In this document: positions 54,085 through 64,000 of the stretch, piece after piece | Layout: each line of letters starts with the position of its first letter | Numbering within the stretch: the first letter of the stretch is position 1 | Assembly (NCBI GenBank): GCA_037367355.1 | Contig: CM074696.1 | Coordinates: forward strand, 3,286,001-3,350,000 | DNA length: 64,000 bases | Direction: 5' to 3' | DNA from: Neoscytalidium dimidiatum | Lineage: Eukaryota; Ascomycota; Dothideomycetes; Botryosphaeriales; Botryosphaeriaceae | Position numbers and translations under genes: made by a program | The notes under the pieces: model-generated | The model's database searches: none | Seen by the model: the letters and a program-made list of their open reading frames with translations, nothing else | What the model was told of the DNA's origin: nothing

Positions 54085-55877
54085 ATGCCCAACAGTAACG
54101 CCAGTCGGCCGAAAGGCATGCTCCAAAGCAGCCACAATCCCAATACACAGGCGACTGCGCGAACTTCAGGCGGCACTCTTAACCCAGCTGCAGGCAGTTT
54201 CACTCCTCGCACTTCCTGCGAGCGGCAGAATTCTTCTAAGCCTCAGAACTCTACTGCTGAGGCTACTAGTACTGCTCTCGTTCCACATGAGCCGCAGCAT
54301 GAAGAAGATCACCAGGTGACAGTGCTGGCATCTGAGCTTAGCAAACTAACTGATTACTACCATGAAGAGATACTCTCGCTACGCCGAGATATCGAAATGC
54401 TCAAACAGGGCGGTTGGTCTGTCACTATCGGCGCCTTCTTGCCTCCCAAACAGCTAGACCTTTCCGAAATTGAGGCAACCCGGCAACGCCTACAAAACTC
54501 GGACGGCCTTCTTGGAGCCCTAACTTCCCGGACTCACTTCTTTTCGCCGATGTCTGCAATACAGCAGGTTGATGGACTTCCTTCTCCGCCCTTGACTCCA
54601 TCTAGAGCATCTACCAACCACCCTTCATCTACCAAATCCGCAAACCAGCTGGGCCAGAGCCAAATGAAGTGAGTTGCGATATCCATTTCTGTAATGGCGT
54701 TGCTGACCATATCTTCAGCACCACCTCTGTCGCCAATGGAACAGAGCGTACCAATGGTGGGCTCACGAGCTCAAAGTTCGCCGCCAATGGAGCCACGAGC
54801 AGCAGCGCTTCCAACGCCACTGTGGCCCACGCTGATCACAGCCCACAGGTATCCATCACCTCACCCCGTCCGCACCCAGACACTCCAGTTCCCTCCACTG
54901 AAGACCCATCCTTCACCCAAATGTCTTCAGCCGGCAACTGGCAACCTCTCGCAATTCGCAACCTGCGGCCTCTCTGCAACGACGCCCTCCACCCGATCCC
55001 GCCTCCCTCAGCAACCCAGACCTTCTCTTGGGAGTTCCTTCGCAAGTTCCTGCAAGGCAAATGGTGGAGCCCCGGCTTCTACTACCACTCCGTCCGCGAG
55101 GGTACCTGTATCCTCCCTTCCCGCACCTACTACCTGCTCGACGCGTCCAACGACCCGTACGTCCCTCGCGAGCCGGGCGCGCACGGCGCCAAGCTGACCG
55201 CCTTTTTCAACCCGGAGAACCCGGATGACGTGGATGGCGACGAGGCCACCGATGCCTACGTCCGCGTCCCTGTCTTCGTGACCGCCTCGCCCTGGGCTTC
55301 GCGCAACAGCACCAGCAAGGACCCCCTCATCACTGGCTTAGGCACTTCCCATGACGACGACGATAACGACATGATCAAAAGCGGCGGCCAGAAGTACGTC
55401 TACATGGGCATGTACAGCCAGCTACGCCTCTCGGACAAGCTCGACTACGACCGCCAGATCGAGCAGGTCCCCGACAGCATCAAGATGTACTGGGCCGAGC
55501 AGCTGACCGACCTCGCCCGCCCGGCCTGGGTCACTGACGCACTCATGAAGGCCTTTATGCCGAAGCCCGAGTACGAAGGCCCGCTGCCCGGCGCCGACGC
55601 GGATGACGACGTCGTCAGGACGGAGGTTGGACGGCACGTGCGCGATTCGAAGGAGTGGGAGGAGAAAGCAAAGAAGAAGGTGGCGAAGCTGACGAAGGAG
55701 CATGTGCTCAAGGCGTTTGGAGACGAGGATGCTGCGGATCCACCGGGCTTGAGGCTGTGGTGGGAGTACTTGGAGTGCGTGGGATGGGACCGCGGGTTCT
55801 ACGATATGCTAGTGAGAGAGCAGGACAAGTGGGCGCAGAAGGAGAAGAAGGTCGCGGCGGACCGGGAGGGATGGTGA
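54085..55877 (+). CDS. DUF6697-like fungal protein
   Basis: Exons 54085-54668 and 54719-55877; 580 residues. The N-terminal 280 residues are Ser/Thr/Asn/Pro-rich with one coiled-coil segment (VTVLASELSKLTDYYHEEI, then LSLRRDIEMLKQGG). The folded part begins about residue 285 (FSWEFLRKFLQGKWWSPGF, then ILPSRTYYLLDASNDPYVP, EPGAHGAKLTAFFNPENP), continues through VRVPVFVTASPWASRNST and YVYMGMYSQLRLSDKLDYD, and ends near LRLWWEYLECVGWDRGFYD. This order matches my memory of the DUF6697 domain of fungal proteins of unknown function. A run of Asp (HDDDDND) interrupts it. The ATG at 54085 is the first in the open frame. Function unknown. Confidence 0.75.
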
Positions 55878-56493
55878 GGCGATTGTTTGAGCGACAACGG
55901 GGGAAGAAAGAGATGGGGATTCATAAGAACGGAGGCGGTGGTGGTGGAGTGGAATCTATTGATGGTTGATTTGGAGGGTTTCTGCAGCTCAGGATCTCGC
56001 GCCTCTTCCTGCTTAAGGCTCTCGAGACAGGTTTGGCTGCAGACTGCGCTTGGCTAGGGGCGGTTTGGCTATCTAAATTGGGCACCTAATCGGAAGATTA
56101 TATTAAGACCGGGTGCGTAGGATATCTTTATAGTCTAGATAACAGAGACAAACCCACGGGCGTTACTCTCACGAGGCCAAACACTAAGAAAAGGGGGAAC
56201 TACTGTGCACAATCCCTCATCCAAGACGCCATTGAACCTATGTGATAAAACTGGCACTGCTAACCAAGGAGTACGTTAAAATCACTGGGACTACATTCTA
56301 CCAATCAAAAGCTGAGACGAGTCAGGCCACCTGATCTGTTATGGCATTTTCATTACCAGCCATTCCTTCTCACTCTCCAATGAATAGGTTGTCCTATCGC
56401 AGGACCGACCGATGTCCGCACATCTTTATCAGCTCAACCAACAGATCTCTCTGTGGAATCCAAAGCTACAGACACACCACAACAGCCCAACCT
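55878..56493. other. Convergent intergenic spacer
   Basis: 616 bases between the DUF6697-like gene and the coiled-coil gene on the other strand. Nothing recognised. Confidence 0.5.
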
Positions 56494-58218
56494 CTACTCC
56501 TCTCCACCACCACCCCACCTCCGTAAAAACGCCCTCCCCCTCCCCTCATCCCCACCACCCACATCCAGCCTCTCCTGTACACTCCCCATCACCCCACTAA
56601 CCTCCCTAATGCCCGCCTCCACCTCCTCCAATCCCACCTCCACCTCCCCCCTCACGACCTTCACCGTTCCAAACGCGGACCGCGCATAGACCGCCGCCAA
56701 CACCTCCTGCACCTCCACCGCACCGCCTCCCACCGCCTCCTGCACCGCGTCCACCACCCCGCGCTGACTCGCCTCCACGTGGCTTCGCAGCCGCTCCAGC
56801 GCATCGGTCTCTGCCTTCGCGAGGGCGAGGTGCGGCGGCGTGACGCTCGGGGGCGGGAGCGAGATGTCCAGGGCGCGAAGGAGCTGCTGGGATGCGGCGG
56901 ACAGGGTGAGCTGGGCGGCTGCGCTGCTCTTGGCGCGGGCGCGGGCGGCGGCGGCTTGTTTGTAAGGGGATGGGCGGGGAGCGGGAGCGGGAGGGAGCGT
57001 GGATGCGAAGACGGTCGTTATTTCGGAGAGGGCGATGGCGAGGGCGTGGAGGTGGGTTGCGTGCGTGGTGAGGTGCTCGAGACGGGTGGTCATGTAGTCG
57101 AGGGAGGCGAGGATCTGGTGGCGGTGTGGTTAGTTGATAAGCACGGTCGAGTGTGATGGTAAGGGATGGGGCTTACGTAGTCGAGCCAACGGTATTGGAG
57201 GCGTTTTTGGTGAGTTTGCCCGTTCTCGAGGGCTTGGAGGATGGGGGCACGGAGGTCTTGATCAACGCTCATTTGGGCGACGGAGGAGATCTCAGCGTGG
57301 AGAGTCTCGAGTTCTTCTTTTAAAGCGGCTTTTTCAGCGAGGGACTCTTCATCGAGACGGGTATTTGCTTGGGAGTTGGTGCTTTTGAGGAGCGTTTCTT
57401 GGAAGATGCGGTCGACGCGCGTGCGGATGTTGGCTGCTCGAAGGGATACCAATGATGTGCACCACTTGTCGACAGTCTGGGCATCCAATTGTTCATCGCT
57501 CGACGATTCCAGCCTAGAAGAGAGCTTGCTGAGTGCGGACAGCATTCGATCATCAGTGGTAAAGCGATCGTTGACTGAGGATGTCAGGGTAAGTGCTGCT
57601 GTTTTCGCCTGCTTCTGGGAAGATGAGACACGGTCGTTAATGGCGTCTGATAGTCCTTCAACCTGCTCACGGTCAGATCATAGTCCACCAGTGCTTAAGC
57701 ATCTTCCTTACTTCGAAATCTAGTTGTGCTTTCTCTTGGGCGTTCTTCTTCTTACGGTCGTCGAGCTTTCTTCTGACTGCATTACTTGTTTCTGTATTTT
57801 GTGTGCGCAGCTCCAGCAAAGCATCCATCTGGACCTCCAGCGTTTTGGTTTGTTGATCGATAGCAGCTGTAGAAGACTCAAGAGCTTCTATTGCAGCCCT
57901 GATATCATCATCTTGCAATGGCTGGATGTCGGGTACATTCGTGCGGTTCCTGATTTCCTCATCTTGCTTACACAGAGCTTCGTATCTTCGAGCGGTAAGA
58001 TGAAAGCGTGCGGATAGGCAATAGCAAGAGATTGCTTACAACTCAAGCTCTTCTTTGCTCAAAAGTGTGTAAGGTTGAAGATATTCCTCAACCCAGCCGG
58101 CGGCATCATTTTGGGTCTTCACCGATTCGAAGGCCCACTCCACGTCATCGCGTGTCAAGGGACTGCGGCGGTCGCGAAGTACGGTGAGAAGATGGGTTAA
58201 AGTGTCGTGATCATGCAT
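56494..58218 (-). CDS. Coiled-coil protein, unrecognised (augmin/HAUS3-like possible)
   Basis: Exons 58218-58040, 57985-57712, 57662-57177 and 57114-56494; 519 residues. The product is mostly alpha-helical with several coiled-coil stretches: [60 protein letters not shown] sequence, then [19 protein letters not shown]. The N terminus ([19 protein letters not shown], then DVEWAFES) resembles a small N-terminal helical domain, and long coiled coils after it are found in microtubule-associated augmin subunits such as HAUS3. This is a weak guess. The last 200 residues are Ala/Gly/Glu-rich. The first intron uses an AAG acceptor. Start Met58218 is chosen because the reading before it has no ATG. Divergent with thymidylate synthase. 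Confidence 0.65.
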
Positions 58219-58527
58219 CGTTTTTGGAGCACCGATGCTCGTTCTGGCCACTTGTTTCTAATAGATGAGCGGCGCTGCAGGGGGAGTGGGGATGATGTGC
58301 TTAGGGCGAGTCGTGATGGGCCGTCAAAAGCTGTTTACTTTGATCGGCGGCCTCGGCAACGGGCCCCTGCTCTGCTACTGCCGGGCTTTGCCAAACGCCG
58401 ATGGTGGCGCGCGCGTCGCGTCCCTCTCAAGCGCGTTTTCGCCGCGCGCGTCTACCGAAATACAGTCTCCAACGTCAAACTCTCAATTTCTGTTCTACAT
58501 CCTACAAGATACCCCAAGGTTTTCAAA
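58219..58527. promoter_or_regulatory. Divergent promoter with clustered MluI-box cores
   Basis: 309 bases between the coiled-coil gene and thymidylate synthase. Four CGCGT cores (ACGCG on the other strand) lie at 58412-58416, 58417-58421, 58432-58436 and 58447-58451, that is 77-116 bases before the thymidylate synthase ATG. MluI cell-cycle boxes with this core drive G1/S transcription of yeast CDC21. Confidence 0.6.
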
Positions 58528-59580
58528 ATGTCTCCTGGTGCCATAGAAACCGTTATTTCCCCTGAAACCCCTGCTGCAACCCCAAAAGCTGCCGCGAAGA
58601 CTGCTACGGGATCCTCTGCGCGCCACGAAGAGTACCAGTACCTCGACCTCATCCGTGAGATTCTTGCCAATGGCGAGCATCGCCCCGACCGCACCGGCAC
58701 CGGCACATACTCAATCTTCGCGCCGCCGCAATTACGCTTCTCGCTTTCGCGCCCTTCGTCCGACCCCGACGAGCCGGCCACACCCATCCTGCCCCTCCTC
58801 ACCACCAAGCGCGTCTTCCTCCGCGCCGTCATAGCCGAGCTTCTATGGTTCGTGGCTGGCAGCACATCATCAAAGCCTCTCTCAGAAGCCGGCATCAAGA
58901 TTTGGGATGGAAACGGCTCGCGCGAGTTCCTCGACAGCGTTGGGTTGTCGCACCGTGAGGAGGGCGACCTAGGTCCCGTCTATGGCTTCCAGTGGCGTCA
59001 CTTCGGCGCCGAGTACGTTGATGCGAAGACGGACTACGCAGGCCAAGGCGTGGACCAGCTGGCCGACGTGATCGACAAGCTGAAAAACAAGCCGTACGAC
59101 CGGCGCATCATCATGAGCGCGTGGAATCCGGCGGACCTGAAGAAGATGGCGCTGCCTCCTTGTCACATGTTCGCACAGTTCTACGTGAGCTTCCCGCGCG
59201 CAAAGAAGGGTGAGACCGGTGAGGCGCAAGAGAGATTGGAGAAGGAGCGCGGGGTGCTGCACTGCCTGCTCTACCAGCGGTCCTGCGATATGGGTCTGGG
59301 CGTGCCCTTCAATATTGCTTCGTACGCGCTGCTTACACACATGCTCGCGCACGTCTGCGACCTGACTCCTGGCACGCTTACTCATACCATGGGAGACGCG
59401 CACGTCTACCTTGACCACGTTGAGGCGTTGAAGGTGCAGTTGGAGAGAGAGCCGAGGGATTTCCCGGAACTCAACATCAAGCAGGCAAAGGGCGGAAGCA
59501 TCGATGGCTGGGCAGTCACGGACTTTGAAGTCAAGGGCTACGACCCGCATAAGACAATTGCGATGAAGATGTCGGTGTAG
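58528..59580 (+). CDS. cdc21: Thymidylate synthase
   Basis: Converts dUMP to dTMP using methylenetetrahydrofolate. Single-exon gene, 350 residues. Family blocks in order: [62 protein letters not shown], then [14 protein letters not shown] with the catalytic Cys212 in ALPPCHMF, then [19 protein letters not shown] and [16 protein letters not shown]. All active-site motifs are intact. The N-terminal 30 residues (Ala/Thr/Pro-rich) precede the conserved start. The frame is open upstream to an ATG at 58213, but the leader carries the CGCGT cluster, so I start at 58528. The end KTIAMKMSV is typical of the family (MAV). Confidence 0.96.
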   Translation: MSPGAIETVISPETPAATPKAAAKTATGSSARHEEYQYLDLIREILANGEHRPDRTGTGTYSIFAPPQLRFSLSRPSSDPDEPATPILPLLTTKRVFLRAVIAELLWFVAGSTSSKPLSEAGIKIWDGNGSREFLDSVGLSHREEGDLGPVYGFQWRHFGAEYVDAKTDYAGQGVDQLADVIDKLKNKPYDRRIIMSAWNPADLKKMALPPCHMFAQFYVSFPRAKKGETGEAQERLEKERGVLHCLLYQRSCDMGLGVPFNIASYALLTHMLAHVCDLTPGTLTHTMGDAHVYLDHVEALKVQLEREPRDFPELNIKQAKGGSIDGWAVTDFEVKGYDPHKTIAMKMSV

Positions 59581-60895
59581 ATCTCATAAGATTTGGGCAT
59601 AGGACAGGCGTTCGGGGATGGAAAGACCGGTAATTGTGGTTCGTATTGGCAGAGGACTGGGCGGCTGGTGCACGCCTGGCAGATTGTCGGCAAACGTTAT
59701 CTTGTACTGTACATGACAGAACAAAGCTTTCTGGAGACCTCGAGCAGCGTGACATGTACGCGTTGGTTACAAGACTTTACTTTGGGCGGATACCTGCTTA
59801 TTGTTGCCATGGGCATCGAAGCAGATGGACGGCTGCAAAGGAAAAAAGATGCAGAGCCCGGCGCGGAATGGAAATTCGTGGACCTGTTGTATTCAATGCC
59901 GGAGTGGTACCAGCGCGTCTGCTGAGGCAACGCTGCAGGTAAGAGAGGATCGCCGCAGCGGAGCCAGTTGTTCGCGCTCCGGCGGACGGGCCGGGAAGAT
60001 AGGGAAGCGGTTGAGCGAACCGCCGCCGCCCTTGCAGTCGTCATCATCACGTTGGCGCACATGGCTTGTTTGGCTGCTATCTCATCTCGGCCTCGAACCC
60101 TACTCCTACGCGGCAGCGATGCGATGCGGCGGGATAGCAGGGCACGGCAGCGCCGGCAGCGGGAGGGGACAGGGATGACGGCAGCACTACACGATGGATG
60201 CAGCAGCGTGCATGAGTAGCGCGCCAAAGGGCGGCGGGTCGCACGAGACGGACTCAGCGGAAGGGAGCATTGCAACCCGACGTTTCAAGGTGGCCTGGTC
60301 CCGCAGTTGTTCGTATTGCTGGTGGTTGCCGTCCGAGAGCGCTGAGGTCGCCAGCAAAAGTGGTGTGGCTGTATGCTGGACGCGCTGATCCCGCAGAGCT
60401 AGAGCCGCCGTCCGGCCCGCGGAGGGGGAGCTCTGGGCCGCGGGGTTTACTTGAGCGCGTGTGCACGCTGCCGTCGCTGCTCTGCCTTCGTACTCACGCC
60501 CGCTCGCTCTGCTTCCACTCGCTCGCTGCAGCCGCCCGGTGCTCCGCGTCAATTGCTGCAGCACTGCGAACCAGGGGTCTGTTTTGCGTCGGCGTGGTGC
60601 TTGGCGCCTTTGCTGCTGTTCCGCCGTCTTCTGCGTCGCTTCGACGGGGTGGCTGGGCTGCCGCGCTTCTCAGCTATTGCGCTATCGCCTCACCACCACT
60701 GCCACTCGCTTTTTACCTGCCATCGCAATTATTCCTCCCACGACTCCCTCCCAACCTCCCCCCAAACTGCTTCCAAACTTGTTCGGCCTCGACCGCTCCC
60801 TCGTGCGAGCGCGACCGCCCATCATTCCGGCAATAAAGCCAATTCTTCGGCCGCTCCTCCCCAACCTTCTCTCCGACTCTTCTTGTTTCCCCACT
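59581..60895. other. Intergenic, promoter of the 60896 gene
   Basis: About 1.3 kb. The frame of the next gene is open upstream to 60461 but without an ATG before 60896, so this is leader, not coding. The region is GC-rich and C/T-rich near the start codon. Nothing else recognised. Confidence 0.5.
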
Positions 60896-61986
60896 ATGTT
60901 CTTCAAGCGCCGCTCGCGAGCCAACTCCTACCTCGAAGAATCTGACTCGCCCTCCTCCAAGAACTTCGAGAAGTACGAACGCCCACCTTCTTCGCGCCGT
61001 GACTCTGCGCCCGCCGTCAACGGCACCCACGAGCCCGTCGCTCCGATCGAAAAGGAAACCCAGATGTATCCGCGCCAGAGCGGTCCGCAAGAGACCTTCG
61101 TGCCCCAGCGCATGGCCTCTGGCCACAACGCCATGCCGCCCATGGATCACTCGCACGGCGGAATGGGCATGCCCGTGAGCGCTGGCATGCACATGAAGTC
61201 GGAGCCCACCATTGGCGCGCCCGACCTGCTGACGCGCGCCTTCAACGAAGCCGTCAGACCCTACACCGAGAAGATCGAGCAGCTGGAGAGCCAGGTCGCA
61301 GAGTTGAATGCCTGGATCGAGACGCTCGAGCAGCAGAGGGCCGAGGTGCATTCTTGGATCGACAAGAGAGGCCTTCGTCCCGGTACGGCACCCGTCTCCC
61401 AACAAAACCCGAGCCCAAACTACCGGTACTGACACGCGTCACAGATGTCCCTCCCAGCATCGCAAAGCAGATGGATCGCGACGACCCGGCCGCAGCCGGC
61501 ACGCTGAACGCCCAGCTCGACCGCAAGATCACTATCGTCAACTTTGATCTTCACCGTCTGCAGGATGACTTGAATGACAGCATTTCGGCCGCCCATTTCG
61601 CTTCAGCAATGGCCAAGTTCCTCCCGGACATTGCCCGCCTCGCATCTCTTCGCACCGGCCCGCGCTACGCATTCGACCTGATCCTCAAGCTGGGCGGAAA
61701 CCTCAACTCGCACGGCGGACTCGACGCAGGCGACGCCGAAGATATCGCCGCACGCCGCGACTTCTATGGCCGTCTCGACCAGGCTATGGTCGATGTCGTT
61801 CGCCGCCGCTTTGACGAGGGTGAGGACTGGCCCGTCCAGCGCGAAATCAAGCGCATCGAGAAGACGGCCGCATACCTCCGCAACTTCGGCGTCGAGCCCT
61901 ACTTCCCCGCTACCCTGCACCTCATGGAGAGCAAACTTCACGGAACCGTAAACGGAGGCCAGGGAAGTCCGCCAGGATACACGTAA
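60896..61986 (+). CDS. Conserved-looking protein of unknown function
   Basis: Exons 60896-61382 and 61445-61986; 342 residues. The N-terminal 100 residues are Ser-, Pro-, Met- and His-rich and probably disordered (MFFKRRSRANSYLEESD, then SGHNAMPPMDHSHGGMGM). A coiled coil follows (RAFNEAVRPYTEKIEQLES, QVAELNAWIETLEQQRAEV). The second exon encodes an alpha-helical part with the blocks QLDRKITIVNFDLHRLQDD, SAAHFASAMAKFLPDIARL, RYAFDLILKLGGNLNSHGG and EIKRIEKTAAYLRNFGVEP. I recall similar sequences only as hypothetical proteins of Pezizomycotina. The intron (62 nt) is fixed by joining LRPD to VPPSIAKQM. The end PPGYT is followed by a stop at 61984-61986. Not an enzyme by motif; function unknown. 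Confidence 0.75.
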
Positions 61987-64000
61987 GGACTTTCTTTCTC
62001 GACAATCAAACACTCGACTTCTCTTCTTGACGACAAATTACTTCTTTATTTTGCGACGACTCTCAACGGTCCAGCAACAAACCCCCCTTTTTGAAACTCC
62101 GACAAGAGCCATTTTGCGACAAACGGAACCCGTCTCTAATTTGCTTATGTGTTTTTTCAGTAGTCAAAGTGGAAGTTTGCGCGAGAGGAGAAGTCTGCAG
62201 AACGAGAGAAGCAGCTTAATTGTTGAAGATTGACTCCTTCGAGACCTCGGTGAGGAGGTAGAGGAGCAAGGTGACATCGACAAAAAAGAAAAAGATCACC
62301 TCTGGTACATATTGTGATCTCCTTCGTCCTTTTCGCGAAGGGGACCAAAAGCGGTGACAGGAATTCTCTTCCATTGTCCTGCTATTGGGCTATTTGGGCT
62401 ATTTGGAAGGTACGAACTGCGACACGATTTCACCACTTCATTGGGTGTTTTCGGAAAGCAATCTTCCCCTCATCCATTCAAGCCGACTCCGTTTCTGTTT
62501 CAACAGTTTCCTTCTAGTTTGCTTCTTCCCACTTCTTCGTCTTCTTCGGATCAAACTCGATTTCCTCCCGTCTTTCCATTCTCCGATGATTAGGCTCTTT
62601 TTCGTCTGGAAATCGGCGACTGGCGATCGAAAACGAACGTTTTCCTGGAACTCGACGATAACGACCCCGTTACGGCCATACACGTGAACGCACCCTACCA
62701 CTTTTAATAATCCTCTTCGACTCCGCCCCTGACGAATCTCCTTGGTTGCGATTTTCTTTTACATGGCGTTTCTTGATTTTGCCTTCGCTTCTTGTAGTGG
62801 CTTTATTTTCTTCATTCGTGCGGTGGGACGGATGTAGGTTTGTGTGTTGCGTTACAGTGATACCAGAGGGGGGACTCTTATTTTTCCTTCTCGTGGAGAG
62901 GCATACCAGGGGGTATCAAAATGAATAGGATTTGGTTTTGGCTTTTGGGTTCGTGGATCGGTTCGGTGCAATGCGAGTTTAGAAGAAGCGCGTGCTACTT
63001 GGCATGCGCTTACCGAGCGTCTGCCTGCGTAGGGTAATGATGATGATGAACATATCCTTTTCGCCTATCCTGTTGCGTGTGCGAGTTTCTCAGAGAATCG
63101 TGGTCAGCAGCTGAGGAGCCCTTTTCCTGACCTTCCTGTTTCGGTGGATGTGTTGGTCAGCCGATCCCGCCATCGAAGAGAAAGCTGCGGATGATTGTTC
63201 TAACGCGTAATGTTTAGGCCATGCAGTGGGTGAGAGCTATTGTTAGTATGTGGTAGATGGGGCTAATGCATGGTCTTTTCCTCGCTGGTGTTTCGACGTA
63301 TGCAGAGGCGGGAAGTTTATTCGAAGGAAGCGAACATGGGTATGCTGGGGGCTCGGGACGCCAGCGGTACGATTTGGCGCGGATTGCGGAGTTTTAGGCA
63401 TTTAGGCGCTGTGAATTCGAAATGATTTACAAAATGCCGGAGGCGTGAAAAAAGTGCGGCCGCTTCAATTGAAGAGCTGTAAGCCTAGTGTTCAAGCTCA
63501 GGGATAATAGATGTCGGTAAGGGTTGAGTTCGGGAATTCCTCAGTAGAGCACGGACAATTAAAAAAAAAAAAACCATATGCAGTTCACGAGCACTCCAAG
63601 CATTCGACTTTTTTTCCTTACGTTCCCTAGTTTTCTACCTTATTCCGTGTACTGCAACAACCTTTCTGCACCACAGATCACGGCAGTAGAGCTTCGAACT
63701 TCGGGCCGTAGAGAAAATCTTGAAAATATTACCAAATTTGTTGTGCAACCCGCCAAACTTTCATTTTTAAAGACTTTACGAATACATAGCGTCACTGAAG
63801 GTTACTTGAATGTCTTCACGGCCGGCTAATTCTAAAGAGCACGATGCTTACCCTTAATATCTTTCGCATACGTTAAGGTCAAGCGAATTGCCTGAAACGA
63901 ATGAATCGGAGCCGATACATCTTTCCACGTAGTATGGCCAGTCTGAACTACGTACAAGTGGATCAGATAGGCATCATTCTTCTTGACAGTCATCCACAAG
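61987..64000. other. Intergenic to the right end, no gene recognised
   Basis: About 2 kb. The left part is T-rich and could be a long 3' untranslated region. A direct triple repeat of a GGGCTATTT-like unit is at about 62388-62408. An A(12) run lies near 63560-63572. An open frame at 63578-63829 (+) begins with a hydrophobic stretch (LFFLTFPSFLPYSV), but has no match and I do not call it. Nothing recognised at the right edge. Confidence 0.5.

Noticed and set aside
60461..60895. N-terminal extension of the 60896 protein
   Set aside because: The frame is open but has no ATG before 60896, and the text looks like translated GC-rich leader.
1..64000. Possible CRISPR array, phage or bacterial mobile element
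   Set aside because: Spliced eukaryotic genes throughout; the only tandem repeats are microsatellites without spacer-repeat order.

Overview
This window is nuclear DNA from a filamentous ascomycete (Pezizomycotina). The genes are short and intron-containing, with introns mostly of about 50-150 bases, GT...AG borders and GTAAGT-like donors. They lie on both strands with 0.3-2.5 kb spacers and no operons. The protein set (Pho80-type cyclin, Kre9/Knh1, Bro1, Nup170, Arv1, Aim41, pepP, a fungal SAP30) is typical of Pezizomycotina. A Dothideomycete is my best guess from the overall feel of the proteins, but this is inference. I see no CRISPR array, no rRNA or tRNA gene and no intact transposon. 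All exon boundaries were set by eye from splice signals, reading frame and family resemblance; exon sums divide by three in every spliced model.

Layout. 1-906: 3' end of a choline-transporter-like (Pns1) gene. 1697-3573: ADGF/CECR1-type adenosine deaminase with a 15-nt exon. 4561-5721: relic of an unidentified fungal gene. 6850-9304 (-): DUF2235-type alpha/beta hydrolase that lacks its nucleophile. 10010-11874 (-): pepP. 12232-13255 (-): Kre9/Knh1. 13776-14735 (-): Pho80-like cyclin, followed by 2.5 kb without a convincing gene. 17230-18760 (-): a membrane/coiled-coil gene broken by many frameshifts. 20176-21229: short-chain dehydrogenase. 21536-22771 (-): HTH plus F-box protein. 23268-24891: MOB4/phocein-type protein. 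25296-26046: V-ATPase subunit e. 26500-27772 (-): Arv1. 28651-30377 (-): Arg/Ser-, Pro- and His-rich protein. 32443-33481: secreted Cys/Pro-rich protein. 33927-34499 (-): Aim41. 35003-39351: Nup170. 39352-45100: gene-poor accessory-like stretch with one small secreted protein and gene fragments. 45101-48201 (-): Bro1. 49329-50973 (-): Mdj1. 51738-52435 (-): SAP30-like. 54085-55877: DUF6697-like protein. 56494-58218 (-): coiled-coil protein. 58528-59580: thymidylate synthase. 60896-61986: unrecognised conserved-looking protein. 61987-64000: no gene seen.

Working together. Most genes are housekeeping and act in separate pathways: mitochondrial proteostasis (Mdj1, Aim41, perhaps pepP), endomembrane function (Bro1, Arv1, Vma9, Pns1), nucleus and chromatin (Nup170, SAP30), wall glucan (Kre9) and nucleotide metabolism (adenosine deaminase, thymidylate synthase). 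I found no biosynthetic cluster or defence system. The most unusual signals are: the perfect 12-bp hairpin ending three bases before the arv1 ATG; the DUF2235 pseudoenzyme; the gene at 17230-18760 whose coding potential jumps between all three frames; the repeated CxxC units in the secreted protein; four MluI-box cores just upstream of thymidylate synthase; and two decayed or unexplained coding stretches (4561-5721 and 43261-43617).
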